A stretch of 64,000 nt of DNA. Origin: Parabacteroides sp900760525 (GTDB taxonomy: Bacteria; Bacteroidota; Bacteroidia; Bacteroidales; Tannerellaceae). The stretch is from contig NZ_CP187555.1 in NCBI RefSeq assembly GCF_049860805.1, positions 1,178,001 through 1,242,000 on the forward strand, read 5' to 3'. Positions 27,049 to 35,723 of this stretch are shown piece after piece. Each line of letters starts with the position of its first letter. The stretch's first letter is position 1. A model generated the notes under the pieces. The model saw nothing but the letters and a program-made list of their open reading frames with translations. It was not told the origin of the DNA and searched no databases. The translations under genes and the position numbers were made by a program.

Positions 27049-28296
27049 TTACATACCCAAGCCCTTGCGTTTTTTCTTCTTTTTGCGCTTCATCGCCCGG
27101 ATGAAAGCCTCTTCCTCGGCATCTACCGCCGGACCTTCGGGAGTGAGCAAGCCCATACCGCCCGATATATCTTCACTGTCGTAGGCGGTCTGCCCGTGTG
27201 CCTTGTCCGCAGCATCCACAGGGATGGATAGCGGTATCGGCGGTTGTCCGGCGTATGGCAGGGTGAAGTGTTCCTGCAAGGCATTCGCCGAAAGCTCCTT
27301 ACCCATGCGCGAACCGTTCAGCACGCATCCCGTGCGGTGGTCGATGAAGGTAGCCCCATAGATGCGCCCTTCCTCTGTGTAGCGCAGTACGGTGTCGATG
27401 CCCTTCTCTTTGAGTTGGGATACAAATTTGTCCTTGTCATAAGTGCCTTGCAGCACGGAAAGGACGGTGCGTTTCGTCATGTCTGCCAGTTTCCTATCCT
27501 TGATTTCCGATTTGGAACGGACAAACTTCTTCTGTACGGCTTCATAGCCTGCGGACTTCCCGAAAAGCGAGGATTTGAACGGGTTGCCCACCTTGTTACC
27601 CTTGTCGTCCGTGACGGAATAGACCAGCCCGTGATACTCCCGTCCGCGCACGTTGCCCCTCGCTTCCTCCACCGTCATATTATATAAGGAAAGGAGCGCA
27701 CGGTATTCGCCCATCGTCTGGAAACGGTACTGCCCATTCAGAGCCTTCACGGTGTTGCCTACCTGCTTCTTCACATCACCTGCCGATGCGGCCACCTTGC
27801 GCAACGGATTATCCAATCTCTGATTTTTACGTTCTGCCGGATGCAATCCGTACTTCTGTTCCAGTTCCCTGCGGATACGGTCGCTGCGGCGGTAGAGAAA
27901 ATCCCGGTTGAGCCTTTTCCCGTTCTCGTCCACGTTGACCGTCACGATGTGCAGGTGGTGGCGGTCGATGTCCTCGTGCTTGAATACAAGATAAGGCTGG
28001 TTTCCGAAACCGAGTTTTTCCAGATACTCGCGGGCGATATTCTGCAACTCAATATCGGTCAGCACATCCTCCGGGTGCGGGTTGAGAGAGATATGCACCA
28101 CCGGCTTCTCGATCTTCATCTGCGGTGGCAGGAAGGTGAGAAAACCCTCCATCGCCTTGCCTATGTCCACCGTTCCCGAACCGTCATTGTAGATGCGGTT
28201 GGTGGTGAGAAGCCGCCCCTGCGCCTCGTTAATCTTCTCCCCGTTGTAGGCAATCGCGCCGTACAACGAACTTCCTACACTGATTTTTGCGACCAT
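27049..28296 (-). CDS. mobB: MobB relaxase (MobA/VirD2 family)
   Basis: 415 residues. The N-terminal relaxase domain has the three-histidine metal site in EDIDRHHLHIVTVNVDENG (about 104-122), a typical VHISLNPHPEDVLTD strand, and candidate catalytic tyrosines near the start (SLYGAIAYNGEK). It nicks oriT and remains bound to the 5' end during transfer. The C-terminus ends in a Lys-rich tract (RKKKKKRKGLGM). It overlaps mobA by 22 bases. In CTn341 nomenclature the relaxase is MobB, and that is followed here. Confidence 0.92.
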   Translation of the reverse strand: MVAKISVGSSLYGAIAYNGEKINEAQGRLLTTNRIYNDGSGTVDIGKAMEGFLTFLPPQMKIEKPVVHISLNPHPEDVLTDIELQNIAREYLEKLGFGNQPYLVFKHEDIDRHHLHIVTVNVDENGKRLNRDFLYRRSDRIRRELEQKYGLHPAERKNQRLDNPLRKVAASAGDVKKQVGNTVKALNGQYRFQTMGEYRALLSLYNMTVEEARGNVRGREYHGLVYSVTDDKGNKVGNPFKSSLFGKSAGYEAVQKKFVRSKSEIKDRKLADMTKRTVLSVLQGTYDKDKFVSQLKEKGIDTVLRYTEEGRIYGATFIDHRTGCVLNGSRMGKELSANALQEHFTLPYAGQPPIPLSIPVDAADKAHGQTAYDSEDISGGMGLLTPEGPAVDAEEEAFIRAMKRKKKKKRKGLGM

Positions 28297-28703
28297 TTTG
28301 CCTCCATTTCCCTTGAAAGTTCCACAATCCGGCGGCTCAGTTTCACGAGTTCGACGGTGTGTTGCTCTAATTTGTAGAGCAACGCCATCGCCTTTTTCTC
28401 TGAAAAATGCAGCCTCAGTTCCTTCACGACTTGGTTGTAATTCGTACCCACGGCACGGAATTGTGCATGAAAATCCGACAGTTTGGTGTAATAGTCCACC
28501 AACGTCTTGTCCACCTTCAGCACCTTGAACGGTTGCCCGAAGAAGTGCGCTTTGAGGAAAACAGACCGTGCATAGACACCCGATTTTCCGAACATGGCGA
28601 GGAAACGGTTGTGTTCCTCCTCGTTGAAACGGACGGTGTACCGGTACACCGCCGGATCAAGTTTGGGATTTCTCCCTGATTTGCTTTTCCTTTTCTCTTT
28701 CAT
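28275..28703 (-). CDS. mobA: MobA, oriT-binding relaxosome accessory protein
   Basis: 142 residues, strongly basic. YTVRFNEEEHNRFLAMFGKS with the following VYARSVFLKAHFFGQPF is a ribbon-helix-helix of the MobC/BfmC relaxosome type. The C-terminal half is a long helix. It binds oriT and helps the relaxase nick. It is the first gene of the leftward mob operon, with an AAATCCAAAGTA leader just before its ATG (minus strand, 28706-28717). The name follows CTn341, where MobA is the small protein. Confidence 0.88.
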   Translation of the reverse strand: MKEKRKSKSGRNPKLDPAVYRYTVRFNEEEHNRFLAMFGKSGVYARSVFLKAHFFGQPFKVLKVDKTLVDYYTKLSDFHAQFRAVGTNYNQVVKELRLHFSEKKAMALLYKLEQHTVELVKLSRRIVELSREMEAKWSQKSV

Positions 28704-28910
28704 ATTACTTTGGATTTAGCGGATTGACGGCATAAGCCGCCGCTTCGGATTACAGCACCGCAGTTCTGAAAGGCTTCCCGACTTCGGAGGGAAAGCCCGC
28801 CCCCTGCAAGGGCAAGTGCTTTTCGTGGCTGCTCAAAATATTTTGAGCGGCTGAAAAGACATCTTGCTATGTTCAGGTGAACATAAAAATCCGTCAGGGG
28901 ACGGATTGGG
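28704..28910. other. Probable origin of transfer and mob/tra divergent region
   Basis: The 709 bases between the divergent mobA and traA genes hold the expected oriT. The structured part is: TTCCC/GGGAA hairpin (about 28767-28787); GCTCAAAATATTTTGAGC, an 18-base perfect palindrome at 28831-28848, extended by CTTTTC/GAAAAG arms; ATGTTCA-GG-TGAACAT at 28869-28884; and TCCGTC/GACGGA at 28890-28905. oriT adjacent to mobA is established for related elements. The nick site cannot be placed from sequence alone. Confidence 0.6.
28869..28884. promoter_or_regulatory. Operator-like palindrome in the mob-tra divergent region
   Basis: ATGTTCA and TGAACAT are perfect inverted half-sites around GG. The symmetry is what a dimeric DNA-binding protein would recognise. 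Candidate ligands in the element are MobA, TraB, TraC or the Xis proteins; none can be assigned. Confidence 0.45.
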
Positions 28911-29412
28911 AAAATACCTTTCAGGACTCCGGGCCGCGCGTCATCGGCGAACCCTGCTGTCCGGGTGCAAAGTTACGCCCTTAAAGCGGTATCGGACAGA
29001 TGCTTGACCCGGTCAATGACTGCCAACCGGCGCAACGTGCCGCCACTTGCCGGAGAAGTGATACAGGTTCCAAAATATACTTGTTTATTTGCAGCATGAT
29101 TCAAGAAACGAACGATTTGAAGATATGATAAACGGAACATTCAAATACCCGGAAATCCGCTTCTTCGGATACTTGCCGAAACGGATACCCGAACCGTCGG
29201 AAACCCGGTTCTCCGACAATTCGGTGACGTATGGATTCAATGACTTCATGACGCAATGTCGTCAATCACCATTTGTCCGACGCACCGCTTCACCACAGAA
29301 CCGGATACGCGACGACCCGCCTGCGTGTGTAGTCACGGAAGCGGATGGTGCGACAGCCAAATCCGTATGGAAACAGAAAAACAAATCATCAACAATTAAA
29401 ATAAATGGAACT

Positions 29413-30174
29413 ATGAGTAAGGAAATCTTCGTTGCATTCGCAACACAGAAAGGTGGCATCGGCAAATCCACTGTCACGGCACTTGCCGCCAGCTACCTGC
29501 ACAACGTGAAAGGCTACAATGTCGCCGTCGTGGACTGCGACGACCCGCAGCACAGCATCCACGGGCTGCGCGAACACGAAATGGGGCTTATCGACAGCAG
29601 CACCTACTTCAAGGCTCTCGCTTGCGACCATTTCCGCCGGATCAAAAAGAACGCCTACACCATCGTCAAAAGCAATGCGGTGAACGCCCTCGACGATGCC
29701 GAGAGGATGATTGCCACTGAGGACGTGAAACCCGACGTGGTGTTCTTCGACATGCCCGGCACACTCCGAAGCAACGGCGTGATAAAGACGCTCTCGCAGA
29801 TGGACTACATTTTCACTCCGCTGAGTGCCGACCGCTTTGTCGTGGAGAGTACCCTGAAATTCGTCACGATGTTCCGCGACAGGCTGATGACTACCGGACA
29901 GGCGAAAACAAAGGGGCTGCATCTGTTCTGGACGATGGTGGACGGCAGGGAGAGGAACGACTTGTACGGCATCTACGAGGAAGTGATAGCCGAAATGGGC
30001 TTTCCGGTACTTTCCACCCGCTTGCCCGACAGCAAGAAGTTCCGCCGTGACCTTTCGGAAGAGCGCAAGAGCGTTTTCCGCTCCACCATCTTCCCGATGG
30101 ACACGGCACTGCTGAAAGGGAGTGGCATCCGGGAGTTTTCCGAAGAGATAAGCGACATCATCAGACCGCAGTGA
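29413..30174 (+). CDS. traA: TraA, ParA-like ATPase
   Basis: 253 residues from ATG 29413. The deviant Walker A is FATQKGGIGKSTVTAL (about 9-24) with the signature lysine, and DVVFFDMPGT is Walker B. It belongs to the ParA/MinD family and is the first gene of the tra operon in CTnDOT. Such proteins may position the transfer machinery or DNA. The frame is open for 108 further codons upstream (from 29089), but that part has no family similarity, so the internal ATG is chosen. TraB overlaps or follows within 3 bases. Confidence 0.92.
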   Translation: MSKEIFVAFATQKGGIGKSTVTALAASYLHNVKGYNVAVVDCDDPQHSIHGLREHEMGLIDSSTYFKALACDHFRRIKKNAYTIVKSNAVNALDDAERMIATEDVKPDVVFFDMPGTLRSNGVIKTLSQMDYIFTPLSADRFVVESTLKFVTMFRDRLMTTGQAKTKGLHLFWTMVDGRERNDLYGIYEEVIAEMGFPVLSTRLPDSKKFRRDLSEERKSVFRSTIFPMDTALLKGSGIREFSEEISDIIRPQ

Positions 30175-30176
30175 GC

Positions 30177-30617
30177 ATGGGCAGCAGGAAAGTGAACACG
30201 GAAGGCATCGACGAGGAACTGCTGTTAGCCTCCATCGGGCGGCGCACACAGGACGGGACACTGCGCCCCGCACAGGAAGTACCCGCAGCTGCACCGACCG
30301 AAGAGGACACCGCCGCACCGGAACCATCTCCTGTGCAACCCGTAACACGGGAAAAAGCGCAGAGGGAAAGTGGACGCCGGAAAAGGCAGGACGAGGACTA
30401 CAACGAGCTATTCCTGCGCCGCAACGAGATAAAGACCCGCCAATGTGTCTATATCAGCCGTGACGTCCACGGCAAGATCCTCAGAATCGTGAACGATATC
30501 GCCGGAGGGGAAATCTCAGTAGGCGGATATGTGGATACCGTGCTGCGCCAGCATCTGGAACAGCACAAGGAGAGAATCAACGAACTGTACAAGAAACAAC
30601 GTGAAGATCTGATTTGA
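30177..30617 (+). CDS. traB: TraB, DUF3408 protein
   Basis: 146 residues from ATG 30177 (GTG 30171 overlaps the traA stop). The N-terminal half is Pro/Ala/Glu-rich and disordered. The C-terminal DUF3408 part (CVYISRDVHGKILRIVNDIA then ISVGGYVDTVLRQHLEQH) looks like a ribbon-helix-helix DNA-binding fold. Its position between the ParA-like TraA and a second DUF3408 protein suggests a ParB-like partner pair; that is inference. Confidence 0.85.
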   Translation: MGSRKVNTEGIDEELLLASIGRRTQDGTLRPAQEVPAAAPTEEDTAAPEPSPVQPVTREKAQRESGRRKRQDEDYNELFLRRNEIKTRQCVYISRDVHGKILRIVNDIAGGEISVGGYVDTVLRQHLEQHKERINELYKKQREDLI

Positions 30618-30619
30618 AA

Positions 30620-30973
30620 ATGGAAAAAGAAATGACACCGAATGAAAAAAGACCACAGCAAGACTGCGGAGGTATGTTTACCCAAGTGCAGGCGAGTGTG
30701 GAAATACTGTCGCCTGTCCCGGTAAGCGGCAAATGCAGTGAGAAGGACTATGAACGCCTGTTCATCCGCGACCCGGAAGTAAAGGCACGTGAGGGGAAGA
30801 TGGCGTATGTGCGCCCGGAGTACCACGAGCGTATCATGCGTATCACCCGTGTAATCGGGCATGACCGGCTTACGCTGTCCGCTTACATCGACCATGTGCT
30901 GACGCACCACTTCAACCAGTGCGAAGATGCGATAAAGAGCCTTTATGCCCGAAATTACAATTCAGTATTCTAA
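30620..30973 (+). CDS. traC: TraC, DUF3408 protein
   Basis: 117 residues from ATG 30620; an upstream TTG at 30614 is less likely. It is a paralogue of TraB: MAYVRPEYHERIMRITRVIG then LTLSAYIDHVLTHHFNQ aligns with the DUF3408 ribbon-helix-helix region. The 2-base gap after traB indicates coupled translation. It probably binds DNA; no target is known. Confidence 0.82.
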   Translation: MEKEMTPNEKRPQQDCGGMFTQVQASVEILSPVPVSGKCSEKDYERLFIRDPEVKAREGKMAYVRPEYHERIMRITRVIGHDRLTLSAYIDHVLTHHFNQCEDAIKSLYARNYNSVF

Positions 30974-30989
30974 CCAAAAACGGAAGGAT

Positions 30990-31718
30990 ATGAATTACAC
31001 AATCAGCATGACAGACATTCTGCTGGCGGTATCGGTCGGCTGCAACCTCTGGTTCCTGTTCCTGCTCCTTTACGAGCGCATCATGGACACGCGGATTGTC
31101 CGCTTCTTCAAGGGCATTGTCGGATTATGGCGGTCACTGGACGGGAATGAGGCTAAACGCATAGCGGCACACGAGGAAGTCCCTGCGGAAAAGGCGGACA
31201 TCATCGGCAAGAGCCGTTTCAGGATGGCATCCACCCGGACAACCGCTGCCATACCGACGCAAGAAGCCGCCACTATTGAAAAAGGCATTGAGCTGTCGGA
31301 GGAAGAGGCTACTTTTGACGACGGAAAAACGGGAAACGCATCCCGCCCGGCACAAGTCCCGGAGGAAAAACTCGATGAGACCTTCACGAGCATACCGCCG
31401 GAGGAACTGGGATACGGGGACGACGAACCGGAAGAGGACGCCTCGGACACGCCACGGGCTTCGGGCAGCAGCTTTGACGAGATTGACGACGCCTGCAAGA
31501 CCGCCAAAAACCCGGACGCGACACAGGCGGAACGTGAAAAGGCGGCTAAGGTGTTCACCGACATGGAGGGCACGGAGTTGTACGAGAAAATGATGGAAGG
31601 CTCTTCGGAGATAGGCATCCGCATCAAGGGGCTTATCGAGATTCGGCTGAAGAAATCTGAAAAGGAGTTCGTCGTGCCGGACAACATCGAGGAGTTCGAC
31701 ATTCGCAACTATGTATGA
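30990..31718 (+). CDS. traD: TraD, membrane-anchored conjugation protein
   Basis: 242 residues from ATG 30990. One N-terminal membrane helix (ILLAVSVGCNLWFLFLLLYE) is followed by a long acidic cytoplasmic part (EDDEPEEDASDTP region) and a C-terminal helical domain ending FVVPDNIEEFDIRNYV. It sits in the traD position of the CTnDOT tra operon. No catalytic motif can be seen; its role in transfer is unknown. Confidence 0.75.
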   Translation: MNYTISMTDILLAVSVGCNLWFLFLLLYERIMDTRIVRFFKGIVGLWRSLDGNEAKRIAAHEEVPAEKADIIGKSRFRMASTRTTAAIPTQEAATIEKGIELSEEEATFDDGKTGNASRPAQVPEEKLDETFTSIPPEELGYGDDEPEEDASDTPRASGSSFDEIDDACKTAKNPDATQAEREKAAKVFTDMEGTELYEKMMEGSSEIGIRIKGLIEIRLKKSEKEFVVPDNIEEFDIRNYV

Positions 31719-31746
31719 CAACAATAAAAGAAATGAACATGAAAGA

Positions 31747-31839
31747 ATGACATCAACCCACGCGGCGAGGAAACGCAAGGCGCATCCCCATCCGCAACGG
31801 ACACGCCCACGTCCGTGGAAACAAACGGGCATCCACTAA
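31747..31839 (+). CDS. Possible small basic peptide (30 residues)
   Basis: ATG 31747 overlaps the stop of a 5-codon mini-frame (ATGAAAGAATGA) and encodes TSTHAARKRKAHPHPQRTRP followed by RPWKQTGIH. It lies in the 200-base gap between traD and traE and is extremely basic. No family is recognised and it could be chance in a GC-rich spacer. Confidence 0.2.
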   Translation: MTSTHAARKRKAHPHPQRTRPRPWKQTGIH

Positions 31840-31919
31840 AACCAAAGTAAAGAAACAAAGTATCAACCGCCCGACAAAGGACCATCCACCCTTTTGACGG
31901 CAAAAAACAAGAACAGTTT

Positions 31920-32237
31920 ATGAACAAGAACATCTTGAAAAACAGAAAAGCAATCCTCTCCGCGGCACTTGTCATCGCCGCAACCGCCTCCGCTTTCGCG
32001 CAGGGAAACGGCATCGCGGGCATCAACGAAGCCACCTCTATGGTGAGTTCTTATTTCGACCCCGGAACTAAACTGATATACGCCATCGGTGCAGTCGTCG
32101 GGCTTATCGGGGGCGTAAAAGTGTACGGCAAGTTTTCATCGGGCGACCCCGACACCAGCAAGACAGCCGCCTCGTGGTTCGGCGCGTGCATCTTCCTGAT
32201 TGTTGCCGCCACCATCCTGCGCTCATTCTTCCTTTAA
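31920..32237 (+). CDS. traE: TraE, DUF4134 pilin-like protein
   Basis: 105 residues. Signal peptide AALVIAATASAFAQ, then two hydrophobic helices (LIYAIGAVVGLIGGVKVYG and SWFGACIFLIVAATILRSFF). Size and topology resemble VirB2/TrbC pilins. In Bacteroides conjugative transposons TraE precedes TraF and the ATPase TraG, matching the virB2-virB3-virB4 order. It is probably the pilus or channel subunit; that role is inferred from position and topology. Confidence 0.88.
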   Translation: MNKNILKNRKAILSAALVIAATASAFAQGNGIAGINEATSMVSSYFDPGTKLIYAIGAVVGLIGGVKVYGKFSSGDPDTSKTAASWFGACIFLIVAATILRSFFL

Positions 32238-32247
32238 TAAATAATGT

Positions 32248-32580
32248 ATGGCTGAATACCCAATCAACAAGGGTATCGGCCGTCCGGTAGAGTTCAAGGG
32301 CTTGAAGGCACAGTACCTCTTCATCTTCTGCGGAGGTCTGCTGGCTCTCTTCGTCCTGTTCGTCATCCTCTACATGGTCGGTATCGACCAGTGGATATGT
32401 ATCGGCTTCGGCGCGGCATCGTCCTCCCTCCTTGTATGGCAGACCTTCGCGCTGAACGCCCGGTACGGTGAACACGGGCTGATGAAATTAGGAGCGGCAC
32501 GGAGCCATCCCCGATACCTTATCAACCGGCGGCGGATAACCCGTCTGTTCAAACGACAACGAAAGGAAGAAAGACAATGA
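32248..32580 (+). CDS. traF: TraF, DUF4133 (VirB3-like) membrane protein
   Basis: 110 residues. It starts with INKGIGRPVEFKGLKAQYL and has two adjacent membrane helices (IFCGGLLALFVLFVILYMVG and WICIGFGAASSSLLVWQTF). The C-terminus is basic and cytoplasmic. This is the VirB3 layout. It overlaps traG by 4 bases (ATGA), which couples their translation. Confidence 0.88.
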   Translation: MAEYPINKGIGRPVEFKGLKAQYLFIFCGGLLALFVLFVILYMVGIDQWICIGFGAASSSLLVWQTFALNARYGEHGLMKLGAARSHPRYLINRRRITRLFKRQRKEERQ

Positions 32581-35081
32581 GGAATACATCGAAAATGACA
32601 ACACTGGAAAACAGGTTCCCACTTTTAGCGGTGGAGCATGGCTGCATCATCTCAAAGGACGCCGACATCACGGTGGCTTTCGAGGTGGAACTACCGGAAC
32701 TTTACACCGTGACGGGTGCGGAGTACGAGGCGATACACAGTTGCTGGTGCAAGGCTATCAAGGTGCTGCCGGACTACTCCGTCGTCCACAAACAGGACTG
32801 GTTCATCAAGGAACGCTACAAACCGGAGCTTCAGAAGGACGACATGAGCTTTTTAAGCCGCTCTTTCGAGCGTCACTTCAACGAGCGTCCGTACCTGAAA
32901 CACACCTGCTACCTCTACCTGACCAAGACAACAAAGGAGCGTAACCGGATGCAGAGCAATTTCAGCACGCTGTGCCGGGGACATATCATCCCGAAGGAGC
33001 TGGACAGGGAAACCACGACCAAGTTCTTGGAAGCCTGCGAACAGTTCGAGCGCATCATGAACGACAGCGGGCTTGTCAGGCTGCGCCGCCTCTCCACCGA
33101 TGAGATTGTGGGTACTGAGGGAAAGACGGGACTTATTGAACGCTACTTCTCGCTCATGCCGGAAGGTGACACCACCTTGCAGGACATCGAGCTTTCGGCA
33201 AGGGAGATGCGCATCGGCGACAACCGCCTGTGTCTGCACACCCTCTCCGACGCGGAAGACCTGCCGGGCAAGGTGGCTACCGACACCCGTTACGAGAAGC
33301 TCTCCACCGACCGGAGTGACTGCCGACTGTCATTCGCCTCCCCGGTGGGGCTTCTGCTCTCCTGCAACCATATCTACAACCAGTATGTGCTGATAGACAA
33401 CAGTGAGGAAACCTTGCAGAAGTTCGAGAAGTCCGCCCGTAACATGCAGTCGCTATCTCGCTATTCAAGGAGCAACAGCATCAACCGCGAGTGGATAGAC
33501 CAATACCTGAACGAAGCCCATTCCTACGGACTGACCTCGGTACGGGCACACTTCAACGTCATGGCGTGGAGCGACGATGCGGAGGAACTGAAGCATATCA
33601 AGAACGACGTGGGCAGCCAGTTGGCAAGCATGGAATGCGTGCCGCGCCACAACACCATCGACTGCCCGACACTCTACTGGGCGGCGATACCCGGCAATGC
33701 GGCGGACTTCCCGGCGGAAGAGAGTTTCCACACCTTCATCGAACAGGCGGTGTGCCTGTTCACAGAGGAAACCAACTACCGCAGCTCGCTCTCGCCCTTC
33801 GGCATCAAGATGGTGGACAGGCTCACGGGAAAACCGCTGCACCTTGACATCTCCGACCTGCCCATGAAGCGAGGTATCACGACCAACCGCAACAAGTTCG
33901 TGCTGGGTCCTTCGGGCAGCGGCAAGTCTTTCTTCATGAACCACCTCGTGCGCCAATATTATGAGCAAGGCGCACATGTGGTATTGGTGGACACGGGAAA
34001 CTCCTATCAGGGCTTGTGCGGCATGATCCGACGCAAGACAGGCGGAGCGGACGGTGTGTATTTCACCTACACGGAAGATAAGCCCATCAGCTTCAACCCG
34101 TTCTACACCGACGATTACATCTTCGACGTGGAGAAGAAGGACAGCATCAAGACCCTGTTGCTGACGCTCTGGAAGTCGGAGGACGACAAGGTGACAAAGA
34201 CGGAGAGCGGCGAGCTGGGCAGTGCCGTGAGTGCCTATATTGAGCGCATCCAATCCGACCGTAGCATCGTGCCGTCGTTCAACACCTTCTACGAGTATAT
34301 GCGTGACGACTACCGCAAGGAACTGGCACAGCGTGACATCAAGGTGGAGAAGTCCGACTTCAACATCGACAACATGCTCACCACCATGCGGCAGTATTAC
34401 CGGGGCGGGCGTTACGATTTCCTGCTCAACTCCACGGAGAACATCGACCTGCTCGGCAAGCGGTTCATCGTCTTCGAGATAGATTCGATTAAAGAAAACC
34501 GCGAACTGTTCCCCGTCGTGACCATCATCATCATGGAAGCCTTCATCAACAAGATGCGGCGGCTGAAAGGCGTGCGGAAACAGCTTATCGTGGAAGAGGC
34601 TTGGAAGGCCCTCTCATCGGCGAACATGGCTGAATATCTGCGCTATATGTATAAGACGGTCAGAAAATATTACGGCGAGGCAATCGTGGTGACGCAGGAG
34701 GTGGACGACATTATCAGTTCTCCGGTGGTCAAAGAGAGCATTATCAACAACTCGGATTGTAAAATCCTGCTTGACCAAAGGAAATATATGAACAAGTTCG
34801 ACCAGATACAGGCGTTGCTCGGACTGACGGAAAAGGAGAAGTCGCAGATACTCTCCATCAACATGGCGAACAACCCTTCACGGCTCTACAAGGAGGTGTG
34901 GATAGGCTTGGGCGGCACGCAGTCGGCGGTCTATGCCACGGAGGTCAGCGCGGAAGAGTATCTGGCGTACACCACCGAGGAAACGGAAAAAGTGGAGGTT
35001 TACCGTCTGGCGGAGAAGCTGGGCGACGACATCGAAGCCGCCATCCGGCAGCTTGCCGAAAGGCGGAGAAACAAGGAATAA
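32577..35081 (+). CDS. traG: TraG, VirB4-type conjugation ATPase
   Basis: 834 residues. The C-terminal ATPase domain has Walker A LGPSGSGKSFFMNHLV (about 443) and Walker B region LIVEEAWKALSS (about 670). The N-terminal half is the VirB4 interaction domain. It powers assembly of the type IV secretion channel. The TraG of this system is the VirB4 homologue and not the coupling protein, which is MobC. The first ATG at 32577 overlaps traF; an internal Met (TTLENRFPLLAVEH region) is the alternative start. Confidence 0.93.
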   Translation: MRNTSKMTTLENRFPLLAVEHGCIISKDADITVAFEVELPELYTVTGAEYEAIHSCWCKAIKVLPDYSVVHKQDWFIKERYKPELQKDDMSFLSRSFERHFNERPYLKHTCYLYLTKTTKERNRMQSNFSTLCRGHIIPKELDRETTTKFLEACEQFERIMNDSGLVRLRRLSTDEIVGTEGKTGLIERYFSLMPEGDTTLQDIELSAREMRIGDNRLCLHTLSDAEDLPGKVATDTRYEKLSTDRSDCRLSFASPVGLLLSCNHIYNQYVLIDNSEETLQKFEKSARNMQSLSRYSRSNSINREWIDQYLNEAHSYGLTSVRAHFNVMAWSDDAEELKHIKNDVGSQLASMECVPRHNTIDCPTLYWAAIPGNAADFPAEESFHTFIEQAVCLFTEETNYRSSLSPFGIKMVDRLTGKPLHLDISDLPMKRGITTNRNKFVLGPSGSGKSFFMNHLVRQYYEQGAHVVLVDTGNSYQGLCGMIRRKTGGADGVYFTYTEDKPISFNPFYTDDYIFDVEKKDSIKTLLLTLWKSEDDKVTKTESGELGSAVSAYIERIQSDRSIVPSFNTFYEYMRDDYRKELAQRDIKVEKSDFNIDNMLTTMRQYYRGGRYDFLLNSTENIDLLGKRFIVFEIDSIKENRELFPVVTIIIMEAFINKMRRLKGVRKQLIVEEAWKALSSANMAEYLRYMYKTVRKYYGEAIVVTQEVDDIISSPVVKESIINNSDCKILLDQRKYMNKFDQIQALLGLTEKEKSQILSINMANNPSRLYKEVWIGLGGTQSAVYATEVSAEEYLAYTTEETEKVEVYRLAEKLGDDIEAAIRQLAERRRNKE

Positions 35082-35121
35082 CTAAAAAACAGAATGTATC
35101 AACCAAAAAAGAAAAACGCGT

Positions 35122-35502
35122 ATGAATTTACCAAAAGTGAAAATGCTGCAAGTCAGCAAGTGCCTTATCGGATTGGCGGTCATGATGCTGCAATCCTGCG
35201 ACGTGGCCGACAACCGCCGCGACATGCTGTGCGGGAACTGGGAGAGCGTGGAGGGAAAACCTGACGTGCTTATCTACAAGGAGGGCGAAGCCTACAAAGT
35301 GACGGTGTTCCGTCGTAGCGGTCTGCGCCGCAAGCTCAAGCCGGAAACCTATCTCTTGCAGGAGGAGAACGGCAACCTGTTCATGAACACCGGCTTCCGC
35401 ATCGACGTGTCCTACAACGAGGCCACGGATGTGCTGACTTTCTCGCCAAACGGGGACTATGTGCGGGTGAAGCCGCAGCCGGGACATCCGACCGAAGAAT
35501 AA
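35122..35502 (+). CDS. traH: TraH, DUF3876 lipoprotein
   Basis: 126 residues. The N-terminus has a lipoprotein signal ending LAVMMLQSC with the lipobox cysteine near residue 29. The mature part is a small beta-rich domain (GNWESVEGKPDVLIYKEGEA, then FSPNGDYVRVKP). DUF3876 members are tra-operon proteins of Bacteroidales elements with unknown function. Placement in the periplasmic or outer-membrane layer of the channel is inferred. Confidence 0.82.
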   Translation: MNLPKVKMLQVSKCLIGLAVMMLQSCDVADNRRDMLCGNWESVEGKPDVLIYKEGEAYKVTVFRRSGLRRKLKPETYLLQEENGNLFMNTGFRIDVSYNEATDVLTFSPNGDYVRVKPQPGHPTEE

Positions 35503-35525
35503 CAACCACTAAAATCCAAAGTAAC

Positions 35526-35723
35526 ATGAGAACAAGAATAACAATGATTATCTGCCTGTGCCTGCTTTTCGCGGGCAGGGCAAGCGCACAGTGGGTCGTA
35601 AGCGATCCGGGCAATCTAGCGCAGGGCATCATCAATGCCTCCAAAAACATCATCCATACCTCCAAGACCGCCACGAACATGGTGAGCAACTTTCAGGAGA
35701 CGGTGAAAATCTATCAGCAGGGC
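35526..35723 (+). CDS. traI: TraI (DUF4141), 5' exon
   Basis: 66 codons from ATG 35526: signal peptide ending FAGRASAQ, then WVVSDPGNLAQGIINASKNI and ending VKIYQQG. At 35724 a group II intron starts with GTGCGAC. The reading frame resumes exactly at 38139 (KKYYDALKSVNN), so splicing restores a 209-residue TraI, the normal DUF4141 length. Without splicing, translation adds only VRHV and stops at 35738. TraI is a periplasmic component of the mating channel, VirB5-like by position. Confidence 0.88.

Noticed and set aside
29089..29412. traA starting at 29089
   Set aside because: The extension lacks the ParA fold and would move the start into the likely promoter region; ATG 29413 begins directly at the conserved strand before the Walker A motif.
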